Below are positions 30,453 through 40,856 of a stretch of DNA of 64,000 nucleotides, one piece after another (the stretch's first letter is position 1; the number at the start of each line of letters is the position of its first letter). A program made the translations under genes and the position numbers. Origin of the DNA: Rebecca billardiae RCC1528 (taxonomy: Eukaryota > Haptophyta); the NCBI GenBank assembly GCA_965240325.2, contig OZ251233.1:496001-560000 (forward strand), given 5' to 3'. A model generated the notes under the pieces. That model was not told the DNA's origin. It worked only from the letters and a program-made list of their open reading frames with translations, and did not search any database.

Positions 30453-31381
30453 GCAGTAGCAGTCATCACGACTACTAGTTATAGTATATATATATAGATC
30501 GACTCACTAGACACTATAGTCTGCCTCGGGCCGACAGCCTCGGGCCAATCAGTAATCACTATTATTATGAAGTATTATTATTCTAATTCATCACGATTCT
30601 GAAGTCGAAGTCGGCTCATCATAATTTTAATATCATTTCTGATGACGAATCAAGCCGCCTGCTATATACTGCTAGCTTAGTATAGGATGATGATCGATAC
30701 TACGTAATACATGATCGCAGTCGGCCCTCACTCCGCGAGCCCGCCCTCAGCCTCAGGCCCTGTGACTGAGGCCGACAGACTGAGGCGGCTTAGCAGCATT
30801 CTTTGACGGCACGACGCCGAGCCCGATGTCACCGCGATCGAACTCGATGCGCGTGCCAGAATATGCATCACAGAGCGGCACTTGCCGTTGGTATGACCGA
30901 CTGAGCCTGGAGACAGGGTGGTTGGACTGACTCCGAGGCCGATGGCGGCCACCCACGCCCAGCACCGGGAGCTCGCTGGCCCCCGCTGCTCAAGTGCTGG
31001 CCACAGCGAGGGCCGCGACATGCGCCGCGGCTGCAGACACGCTGATCCAAGATACGAGAGGTCACAACAATACTGGGCGCGAGTAGATGGGGCCGGCATT
31101 CGAGCGTATCTCGTGCCCGGCTCGCCCAGACCCGTGCCCGTCCGCAAGGCCTCCACTTGCTGGCGCACGCTGGCGGCGGGCGCAGGCGGCATCCGCCTGC
31201 GCTGCTTGCTGCTGCTCACATTTTACACCGAGAAAACAAGTATGGATACGGTACCCCCATACGGTAGCAACGGCCACGCAATAATTTGGGCTGACGCCTG
31301 GCCGCCGTTGGTAATCTTTCATTCATCGGGCGGCAATATTCAGTCAAGGGCCGCCTGGATTCAGTGCGGTTCCTCTGATTG
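30453..31381. other. Intergenic, AT-rich left part
   Basis: The segment 30460-30720 is among the most AT-rich in the window, with a TA run near 30485-30497 and many ATTATT and GATGAT words. A minus-strand open frame at 30728-31219 (163 codons) has no family I recognise. No gene is supported. Confidence 0.5.
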
Positions 31382-31388
31382 CCTCAGC

Positions 31389-32517
31389 CAAGGGCGGTAA
31401 GGGCTGTCAACTCCCAGTGGCGGCGGTGGCAGAGGTTGGTCGCCGCTTCGTCGCTGCGCGGCCTCGCTCCAGCGACTAACTCTCGTGGGCGCCCGCCCTG
31501 GGGGGCGAGTGGGGCGCGCACGGCGCGAGCTCCTGTGGCCGTGTACGCGCGCGCGGAGGCGGCGCGCGTGGCTGGGCAGGTGCTAAGGAGTGTATGTCGC
31601 CCTCCCACGCCGCGCGCCTTGCTCGCCGCCGCTTTCGCCGCGCCTCAGGCCAGCGCGCACGCGTGCGCCGCCTCCAGAGCCAGCCTCGGGCAATCGGCAG
31701 CCGCCCGCGCATGTGTGGTGCGCGGTCTGGTCGGCGCGAGTCGGTCGGGGCCATCGGGCGAGGCTCGCATACTATAGACGCGCGCCATGCTGCCTCGCGC
31801 CGCCGCGCATGGGCCCGGTCCCATCCCGTGAAGCTGTTGAAGGAAGCTGATCGATGAATGCACGACAAGCAGAAATGAGCTCGAATACGTGACAGTGAGC
31901 GCACATGCGCGTGATAGGCGGCCGCATTGGGCGCGTGTACGGCGTCCTATGAGTGCATTGCCCCGCTCTTCATCGCCTGCGCGCGTCTATTGTGCTCTCC
32001 AGCGTCTCCATGAGCGTCCAAACATGAGCATTTTCGCATTCGTGCTGCAGTTCGTGTCAGACCTAAGATGCTTGCGTGTCGACCCATGACAACCCACGCG
32101 CGGCGGCGCGAGGCAGCATGGCGCGCGTCTATAGTATGCGAGCCTCGCCCGATGGCCCCGACCGACTCGCGCCGACCAGACCGCGCACCACACATGCGCG
32201 GGCGGCTGCCGATTGCCCGAGGCTGGCTCTGGAGGCGGCGCACGCGTGCGCGCTGGCCTGAGGCGCGGCGAAAGCGGCGGCGAGCAAGGCGCGCGGCGTG
32301 GGAGGGCGACATACACTCCTTAGCACCTGCCCAGCCACGCGCGCCGCCTCCGCGCGCGCGTACACGGCCACAGGAGCTCGCGCCGTGCGCGCCCCACTCG
32401 CCCCCCAGGGCGGGCGCCCACGAGAGTTAGTCGCTGGAGCGAGGCCGCGCAGCGACGAAGCGGCGACCAACCTCTGCCACCGCCGCCACTGGGAGTTGAC
32501 AGCCCTTACCGCCCTTG
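31389..32517. mobile_element. Foldback element with 420-bp arms and 7-bp target duplication
   Basis: The left arm 31389-31808 is the near-perfect reverse complement of the right arm 32098-32517. The outer ends are CAAGGGCGGTAAGG and CCTTACCGCCCTTG. CCTCAGC directly flanks both ends (31382-31388 and 32518-32524) in the same orientation, a convincing target duplication. The 289-bp spacer has no gene. Confidence 0.8.
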
Positions 32518-32611
32518 CCTCAGCTCCAGACGGGTGGTGAGCTGGGAAGCGAGTCCGGCCGGGGCCAGGCGAGCTCTTGATTTTCTCGTCAGTCTCGCGG
32601 CGTCTTTCTCA

Positions 32612-32946
32612 CACTAATCAGGCATCTGGGTCAACCAGGTCCCCTGACTGAGTCAGCTGCGCTGCCCATCTCAAATGGGCCTCAACGGCGCCGCTGACGT
32701 GGCTGTCAGCCAATCAACCATATCACTTATCCAGCTGCTGATGATCAGCATATATGGAATAGAGATGAGCAGACCCTATGCCTTGCCTGCCGCCTTAAGC
32801 GGAGGCTTGCATGGGATTAGAGGGATGAGGCATTGCCAGGAACGGACGGCCCCTCCGCCCGCATTCATCCTGCCGACCGGCACTGCGCTGTCGGCAGCAG
32901 CCGCGTCGGCTGGGTGTGAGTGCGGGCGTGTGGCCGCCCTAGCCCC
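32612..32946. repeat. 335-bp direct repeat, left copy (partner 36515-36849)
   Basis: The segment from CACTAATCAGGCATC to GCCGCCCTAGCCCC reappears without any difference I can find at 36515-36849. Two identical direct repeats flanking a segment with reverse-transcriptase remnants suggest long terminal repeats, but they lack the usual TG...CA ends and I see no target duplication. Confidence 0.85.
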
Positions 32947-33049
32947 TCCCCTGTCGCCCGCCCTCGGGCGGGCGACCTCGGTGCCGCAGCCCTCAACAGG
33001 CCCAGCACCGCTGCCAGCAGCCCTGCGGACGGCCGCCGACAGGAGGGAG

Positions 33050-34990
33050 CTGAGCTCACGTCCTGCCGGATCCTATCCGCTGACGGCGTGCCCGGCCAGG
33101 CCGGGCACGCCGCGGGCCGCCAGCCCTGCCCTGCCCTGACACCTGCCCACCTGGCGTTGATGCCGGCTGCCAGGTGACAGGGCGAGGGCCTGCAGCACGC
33201 TGCAGCGTCCCCGACACCAGCGTGGCCGCGACCATGTACTTGCCCATAGTCAACCAGACCTCACAGCGCAAAGCAGCTGCCAAGGCCCAGAACGAGTGCA
33301 CGATGTGGGCCAAGTCGCGCACACCAGAGTAGCCAGTGAGCAGACCTGCCAAGGCACTCGTGTTGACGAGCCTGTGCTTTCGGAAGCGGAAGACCCGGGG
33401 GCGCAGGGCCCCCAGCATGACGGCCATGAATAGGAGAGAGGCCATAGATAGGCCAGAGTCCATCACTGCCCCCAACTAGTGCTGGAAGTGATCCTTCCCA
33501 GAGAGAGCCCTGCTGAACAGAGGCTGCAGGGCGGCCCTGCCGAAGCGGTAAGAAGCCCACTGCAGCTTGCCCAGAAGGCTGCCCATGTCCGACTGTTTGG
33601 CAATGCAACCTGCCGCAAGGATGGCTTCGATGGTATCCACCAGCAAAGAGATCCTGTCAGCATGCACGCTGCACCTGAGCTCGCTGCTGCGAGCAAAAGC
33701 AGAGAAGTCGTGTATGACCCTTAGGAAGGTTTTCACCAGACTTGGCCTGGTTGAACTGGAAGCCCATAAGGAGGCCCAGGTCCACCAGCAGCCCCTGCCC
33801 TCCTTTCGCAAAAGTGGGCTCACACACAGCAAAGCCCTACTCAAAGTAGTGCCCCACACAGATGGGAAGCGCCAGCACTGCGACCCTGGTGACGAACTCA
33901 GCCAGGCGATTGAATTGGATGACCGCGCTCTTCAGGCCAGAGTTGACCCCTGGAGACGAAAGAACACCACACGTCAGCGGAATGGGTCCCAGTGCGCGAG
34001 CAACGTGAATCGTGGCTGAGAGCACTGGATCCGGCGACACCCTGCTTCCATGTCCTCGATGCCCAGCATCATAGACCATCCAGAGTGGCCCAGCTGTCCC
34101 AGCACGTCGCTGACCAGGGCAGCCGCCCCTGCCGGGAAATCGCCCAAGGTGCACCGAAGCCGTTCGTGCAACGTTGTACACGAGTTGTGCAAGGAGGCCT
34201 TGGCGTTGTCGCACAGGCTGACCCTGCCGCCTTGTGGCACCCCGAGGCGGATCATGGGCACGCCACTTGTGCCTGCCGAAGAGGCGATCGACGTCTGGCG
34301 ACGAGCCGATCTCCGCCGGCCATCAGTCCTGCACCTCCTGCTGGGTGCGGGCCCACAGTGCTTCAAGGACGTCTGGGTGAGCGGCGCCGGCAGCCTGGGA
34401 TTGGAGTTGCTCCTCCACCGCTGCATCTTACCCGGCGTGATCCAGGTCCGCCACGCGGAGGCAGGCGTGCCGCGCATCTGCTCGGAAGACTCCGCTGTCC
34501 GCGCAATTGCCCACGCACTGGACACCGCAGACCAAATGAAAGCCACATGGGGCTTGCCGACGGTCTTACCATTCCGCGCTCCGAAGACCCACTCGGGTCG
34601 GCGGATGGAACCCGGTCCGAGCTGACGCAGTTCAGCCGACCAGCCAGACAGGCTGTCCGCCACCTCTCACGGTGTGGAACCAAGCCAGTCGGGCGTCGTG
34701 GACCGAGGTGCCTCTTGGTGCACAGATCCACGAGGCCGCCGCGCGCATGTCGAGTGCCAGGCCGAGCACAGGCGAGTTGAAGGGATGCTCCATCTGGCAC
34801 GCGGCCTCGATCCTGGGAGTGCCACTGCTGCTGCTTGAGCGTCGGCCGCTGGTATGCGGTGGCCACCACCAGGCCTGGGATGACCGACGTCGCCGCCTGG
34901 TGGACGGGCGGCCGGCGCATAACGTCGCGTTGCGCGCGCACCGCCTCCCGGCGCTGTGCGTCCGCTGCGACGCCGAACTCACCGGCCGCC
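33050..34990 (-). pseudogene. Decayed retroelement polyprotein (reverse transcriptase and RNase H)
   Basis: Read on the minus strand in several frames, this region has the order expected of a retroelement pol. A pre-RT segment (around 34560-34760) is followed by an RT block near 34030-34070 (SQPRFTLLAHWDP) and a damaged YFDD-like box near 33840 (ICVGHYFE then a stop). GFQFNQAKS follows at about 33755, LLGKLQWASYRFGRA at about 33550 and an RNase-H-like piece VNTSALAGLLTGYSGVRDL near 33340. Frameshifts and stops separate these blocks, so no full protein can be made. The RNase H and connection motifs resemble DIRS-like or related elements of protists, but the class is not certain. Confidence 0.55.
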
Positions 34991-35169
34991 ATGCCGCATG
35001 TGCGACGGCCGTCCGGGACCGAAAGACCCCGGGTGTCCGGGGTGCGCAGGGTCACCGTGCGGCCGGGGCCGCGGCCCGCGGGCGGGAAATCAGCCGCCGC
35101 GCAGCGAGCGCCCCGATGGCAGCCGTCCCCAACCCCGCCGACGCGCCGCTGGCGCCCGACGAATCCATC

Positions 35170-35720
35170 GAGCCACGAGGGCTGGACCCTGTCTCCATGA
35201 GACGACGGCGGCGGCCACAAGGGCGCACACGCCCAGACCGTCCGCTGCAGCACCGCGATATGCGGCGTGAGCTTCCCGGTTGCAGGTTGCAGGCAACCCT
35301 CACCGACTCACGAAGAGCCGACTGAGGCAGGCCAGAGCACCAGCGGGCCATCGAGCCACAAGGGCTGGACCCTGTCTCCATGAGACAACGGCGGCGGCCA
35401 CAAGGGCGCACACGCCCAGACCGTCCGCTGCAGCACCGCGATATGCGGCGTGAGCTTCCCGGTTGCAGGTTGCAGGCAACCCTCACAGACTCCCGAAGGG
35501 CCGACTGAGGTAGGCCAGAGCGCCAGCGGGCCATCGAGCCACGAGGGCTGGACCCTGTCTCCATGAGACACCGACGGTGGCCCCGAGGGCACGTACGCCC
35601 CGACCGTCTGCGGCAGCGCCGCGGAATGCAACGAGCGCTTCTCGGTTGCAGGTTGTTGGCAACCCTCGCCGACCCGCGAAGAGCCGGCGGTCGGGGGAGG
35701 CCCGATCCCCGCGGGCCATC
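35170..35720. repeat. ~183-bp tandem repeat, short array (about 3 copies)
   Basis: GCTGGACCCTGTCTCCATGA recurs at 35181, 35364 and 35547, spaced 183 bp. The copies match the larger array at 37250-40320, and the last unit runs into a diverged half-copy. The block 35310-35830 is nearly identical to 40026-40545, so this part was duplicated together with the end of the main array. Confidence 0.9.
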
Positions 35721-36029
35721 GCGCCACGAGGACTGGGCCATGTCGCTGTGCGAGCCCAGCTGCGGCCCCAAGGGCACGCTCGCCGAGGCCGTCGCCGCGC
35801 CCCCGGGGGGCAACGCAACGCGATGCAGCTGCGACTCGGAGCCGCCTGCTGATGCGCTGCTGATGCGCTGCCCGGGCCGCTCAACGCCTCGAAGAAGCTC
35901 CCCGGGCACTCGGAGAGATCTCCGGCGGCCAAGTGCCGCCGTTCCCGCAGTTCTCGGACGCCCTCGCCGCCGGGGCATCCGTGCCATCGCCGGAGGGGCG
36001 TGAGCAGTGCGCGTGCCCTGCTCCCTGAG

Positions 36030-36190
36030 CACATGGTGCTGGACGAGGTGAACGACACGGCCCTTGTGCCAGCGCTCCGAGACGACCAGTCACGGGCGTG
36101 TGCCACTCGTTCCAGCGGAGCGGCAGCTGCCCCAAGGTGAGGTGCCGCTTCCTCCATGTGCAGCAGAAGCAAAGCCGAAGGCTGGCGACG
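36030..36190 (+). pseudogene. Gag-like CCCH zinc-finger fragment
   Basis: The plus strand around 36098-36157 encodes CHSFQRSGSCPKVRCRFLH, which has Cys and His spacing (C-x8-C-x4-C-x3-H) close to a CCCH zinc finger. Such fingers occur in gag-like proteins of some protist retroelements. A preceding fragment (VLDEVNDTALVPALRDDQ) is in another frame. The orientation is opposite to the reverse-transcriptase remnant, so pieces were rearranged or belong to different elements. Confidence 0.4.
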
Positions 36191-36300
36191 GCCGCGGGAA
36201 GCGCAAGGCAGGGTCAGACTCAGGTGGGGATCACACGTCCAATGATGAGTAGACGATATGACTGCACTGCAGCTTCCTTGTGTAGGGTGGGTTGGGTGGG

Positions 36301-36516
36301 ACGCGATGCAGCTGCGACTCGGAGCCGCCTGCTGATGCGCTTTTCCTTGCGGCGGCGAGTGCCGCCTCACCCGGAAGAACATCCGGTCCACTGTGAGTCT
36401 GCGCACTGCCGGACCGCGCACGGTCCGGGCACGATGCATGGTGTGTGTGACCTCTGGTTGTTTGAGCCATCTTCTGATTAGTAAGCTGCCACCAGCCTTC
36501 GGTGTTTATCGCACCA
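36301..36516. repeat. 216-bp segment repeated upstream of the channel gene
   Basis: ACGCGATGCAGCTGCGACTC to TTTATCGCACCA is shared with 40534-40749, with no difference I can see. At its right edge it overlaps the start of the 335-bp repeat by two bases. Confidence 0.85.
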
Positions 36517-36849
36517 CTAATCAGGCATCTGGGTCAACCAGGTCCCCTGACTGAGTCAGCTGCGCTGCCCATCTCAAATGGGCCTCAACGGCGCCGCTGA
36601 CGTGGCTGTCAGCCAATCAACCATATCACTTATCCAGCTGCTGATGATCAGCATATATGGAATAGAGATGAGCAGACCCTATGCCTTGCCTGCCGCCTTA
36701 AGCGGAGGCTTGCATGGGATTAGAGGGATGAGGCATTGCCAGGAACGGACGGCCCCTCCGCCCGCATTCATCCTGCCGACCGGCACTGCGCTGTCGGCAG
36801 CAGCCGCGTCGGCTGGGTGTGAGTGCGGGCGTGTGGCCGCCCTAGCCCC
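36515..36849. repeat. 335-bp direct repeat, right copy (partner 32612-32946)
   Basis: This copy appears identical to the left one over its whole length. The sequences beyond both ends are unrelated to those around the left copy. Confidence 0.85.
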
Positions 36850-37250
36850 ATTGATTGCCCTCCTGGCCACTGCGGTTGCCCGCACCCGGCGTCATCCCTT
36901 CCCATCGCTGCCTCAGATGGCGCACAGGGAGACTGCAGAGGTCTGCTCGGCCACTTCTGGCCTGCTCGCTGCATAGTATGTATGATGCAGCACAGTGCCG
37001 CATGCATCAGTGGAGCACGCGCGCCTGATGGCCATCACCGGCCAGATAGCACCATCAGGTGCTATCTGCGCTGCCAGTGCCACTGCTGGCACTGGCTGCG
37101 GCAGCGGGGGCAGTCCCTCGTTCGAGTAGTCCTGCCTCCCTGCTGGCGAGTCGGTCCATTGACCGCCGGTGTGCGCAATGGCATGCCCCACAGCTAGTGC
37201 GCACGAGTCAGTCCAGCGCACGCGAACTGCTCGCGCCTTGATGCAGGCAC
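36850..37250. other. Unique spacer between repeats
   Basis: No gene is recognised. A short tandem duplication, CACCATCAGGTGCTATC next to similar words, lies near 37050-37070. The first diverged unit of the tandem array follows. Confidence 0.4.
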
Positions 37251-40200
37251 CCCTCACCGACTCACGAAGAGCCGAGTGAGGTAGGCCCGAGCACCAGCTG
37301 GCCATCGAGCCACGAGGGCTGAAACCTATCTCCATGAGGAGATAACTGCCCAGAGGGCGCACGCCCACTGACCGGACCCGCGCCCGCTGCAGCCCAGCTT
37401 CAGTATGCAGCATGAGCCAGTCCTGGTTGCAGGCTGCACTCGGCCAGCCTCACCGACTCCCGGAGGGCCGACTGAGGGAGGCCCGAGCACCAGCTGGCCA
37501 TCGAGCCACAAGGGCTGGGCCCTGTCTCCATGAGACAACGCAGCTGCCAAGAGGGCACACTCATGCCCAGACCGTAAGCTGCAGCCACCGCTGCATGCTG
37601 CAGTGATGCTGCGCGAGCTTTTCAGCTGCAAGTCGCAGGCATGCAACCCTCACAGACGCACGAAGGGTCGAATATGAGGTAATAAAGGTTGCGCAGGCTA
37701 TAACCCTCACCGACGACTCACGAAGAGCTGACTGAGGGAGGCCCGAGCACCAGCGGGCCATCAAGCCAAGATGACTGGGGCCCTGTCTCCATGAGACATG
37801 ACGGCGGTGGCCACCAGGGCGCACACGCCCAGACCGTCCGCGCAACAGCAATGCAATGTGCTGCGTGTCAGCGTGAGCTTCCAGGAGTTGTGACAGGCGG
37901 TTGCAGGCAACGCCCTCACCGACTCACGTGAGAGCCCTGGACTGAGGTAGGCCCAAGCATCTGCGGGCCATCGAGCCACGCGGGCTGGACCCTGTCCGTT
38001 CGCATAGCAGTTACTTGTCATAATCAGAGACAACCGTGTGGCGGCCACGAGGGCACACACACACAGTAACCGGTCTGCGCCTCAGCACCGCCTTGCGCAT
38101 TGTGCTGCGTGAGCTTCCAGGTTGCAGGCGGTTGCAGGCAACCCTCACCGACTTACGAAGAGCCCGGGACTGAGGTAGGCCCGAGCATCAGCGGGCCATC
38201 GAGCAACACGGGCCTGCTGACGGACCCTGTCTCAGCATGTGAGACAACTGCGCCGGCCGGGCCACCAGGGCACACACGCCCAGACCGTCCGCCGCGCCTC
38301 AGCACCGCAATGTAATGCTGCGTGAGCTTCCAGGTTGCAGGCGGTTGCGGGCAACCCTCACCGACTCACGAAGAGCCCGGGACTGAGGTAGGCCAGAGCA
38401 TCAGCGGGCCATCGAGCCACGCTGGCTGGACCCTGTCTGTCTTCATGAGACCGAACGGCGGCGGCCAAGAGGGCACACACGCCCAGACAGTCAGCTACAG
38501 CGCAGCAGTATGCTGCGCGTGACGAGCTTCCTGGTTGCAGGTTGCAGGCAACCCTCACCGACTGCCGAAGGGCCGACTGAGGTAGGCCAGCGCACCAGCC
38601 GGCCATCGAGCCACGAGGGCTGGACCCTGTCTCCGCGAGACAACGGCGGCGGCCACGAGGGCGCACATGCCCAGACCGCCCGCTGCAGCACCGCGACATG
38701 CGGCGTGAGCTTCCCGGTTGCAGGTTGGGGGCAACCCTCACCGACTCCCGAAGGGTCGACTGAGGTAGGCCAGAGCACCAGCGAGCCATCGAGCCACAAG
38801 GGCTGGACCCTGTCTTCATGAGACAAAGGCGGCGGCCACGAGAGCACACACGCCCAGACCGTCCACTGCAGCACAGCGACATGCGGCGTGAGCTTCCCGG
38901 TTGCAGGTTGCAGGCAACCCTCACCGACTCCCGAAGGGCCGACCGAGGTAGGCCAGAGCACCAGCGAGCCATCGAGCCACGAGGGCTGGGCCCTGTCTCC
39001 ATGAGACAACGGCGGCGGCCACAAGGGCACACACACCCAAACCGGCCGCTGCAGCACAGCTGTATGCGGCGTGAGCTTCCCGGTTGCAGGTGCAGGCGAC
39101 CCTCACCGACTCCCGAAGGGCCGACTGAGGTAGGCCAGAGCACCAGCGGGCCATCGAGCCACGAGGGCTGGACCCTGTCTCCATGAGACAAAGGCGGCGG
39201 CCACGAGAGCACACACGCCCAGACCGTCCGCTGCAGCACAGCAACATGCGGCGTGAGCTTCCCGGTTGCAGGTTGCAGGCAACCCTCACCGACTCCCGAA
39301 GGGCCGACCGAGGTAGGCCAGAGCACCAGCGAGCCATCGAGCCACGAGGGCTGGGCCCTGTCCCCATGAGACAACGGCAGCGGCCACAAGGGCACACACA
39401 CCCAAACCGGCCGCTGCAGCACCGCTGTATGCGGCGTGAGCTTCCCGGTTGCAGGTGCAGGCGACCCTCACCGACTCCCGAAGGGCCGACTGAGGTAGGC
39501 CAGAGCACCAGCGGGCCATCGAGCCACGAGGGCTGGACCCTGTCTCCATGAGACAACGGCGGCGGCCACAAGGGCACACACGCCCAGACCGTCCGCTGCA
39601 GCACAGCGACATGCTGCGCACGCTTCCCGGTTGCAGGTTGCTGGCAACCCCCACCGACTCCAGAAGGGCCGACTGAGGCAGGCCAGAGCACCAGCGAGCC
39701 ATCGAGCCACGAGGGCTGGACCCTGTCTCCATGAGACAACGGCGGCGGCCACAAGGGCACACACACCCAAACCGGCCGCTGCAGCACAGCTGTATGCTGC
39801 GTGAGCTTCCCGGTTGCAGGTGCAGGCGACCCTCACCGACTCCCGAAGGACCGACTGAGGTAGGCCAGAGCACCAGCGGGCCATCGAGCCACGAGGGCTG
39901 GACCCTGTCTCCATGAGACAACGGCGGCGGCCACGAGGGCGCACACGCCCAGACCGTCCACTGCAGCACCGCGATATGCAGCGTGAGCTTCCCGGTTGCA
40001 GGTTGCAGGCAACCCTCACCGACTCACGAAGAGCCGACTGAGGCAGGCCAGAGCACCAGCGGGCCATCGAGCCACAAGGGCTGGACCCTGTCTCCATGAG
40101 ACAACGGCGGCGGCCACAAGGGCGCACACGCCCAGACCGTCCGCTGCAGCACCGCGATATGCGGCGTGAGCTTCCCGGTTGCAGGTTGCAGGCAACCCTC

Positions 40201-40320
40201 ACAGACTCCCGAAGGGCCGACTGAGGTAGGCCAGAGCGCCAGCGGGCCATCGAGCCACGAGGGCTGGACCCTGTCTCCATGAGACACCGACGGTGGCCCC
40301 GAGGGCACGCTCGCCCCGAC
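37250..40320. repeat. ~183-bp tandem repeat, main array (about 16 copies)
   Basis: The anchor GGGCTGGACCCTGTCTCCAT recurs with spacing of 182-183 bp through the right half, at 39532, 39715, 39897, 40080 and 40263. To the left of about 38600 units are longer (190-250 bp) and more diverged. Each unit contains GAGCTTCCCGGTTGCAGG and ACCCTCACCGACTC. The minus strand is open through many units, because 183 bp is 61 codons, and shifts frame at 182-bp units. I consider this a satellite or minisatellite rather than a gene. Confidence 0.9.
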
Positions 40321-40533
40321 CGTCTGCGGCAGCGCCGCGGAATGCAACGAGCGCTTCTCGGTTGCAGGTTGTTGGCAACCCTCGCCGACCCGCGAAGAGC
40401 CGGCGGTCGGGGGAGGCCCGATCCCCGCGGGCCATCGCGCCACGAGGGCTGGGCCATGTCGCTGTGCGAGCCCAGCTGCGGCCCCAAGGGCACGCTCGCC
40501 GAGGCCGTCGCCGCGCCCCCGGGGGGGAACGCA

Positions 40534-40749
40534 ACGCGATGCAGCTGCGACTCGGAGCCGCCTGCTGATGCGCTTTTCCTTGCGGCGGCGAGTGCCGCCT
40601 CACCCGGAAGAACATCCGGTCCACTGTGAGTCTGCGCACTGCCGGACCGCGCACGGTCCGGGCACGATGCATGGTGTGTGTGACCTCTGGTTGTTTGAGC
40701 CATCTTCTGATTAGTAAGCTGCCACCAGCCTTCGGTGTTTATCGCACCA
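40534..40749. repeat. 216-bp segment repeated upstream of the channel ATG (partner 36301-36516)
   Basis: The identical partner is at 36301-36516. This copy ends only 107 bp before the channel start codon, so the channel's promoter or leader may lie partly inside repeat DNA. Confidence 0.85.
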
Positions 40750-40856
40750 GAATTGAGCGCGCGGGTGGCGCTTCGCAACTCACGCCGGAGAGGGCTGCTC
40801 GCGCGACCCAGGCGCGCGCGGCGTTGTGCCCCTCGCCCGCGGCGGGCTCGCTGGCC

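Noticed and set aside
30728-31219. Minus-strand 163-codon frame
   Set aside because: Composition is plausible but no motif or homologue is recognised, and it sits in a repeat-rich interval.
40626-40856. Upstream start that would add 77 residues to the channel
   Set aside because: Most of the added codons lie in the dispersed repeat shared with 36301-36516, and the ATG at 40857 begins just before the first transmembrane domain.
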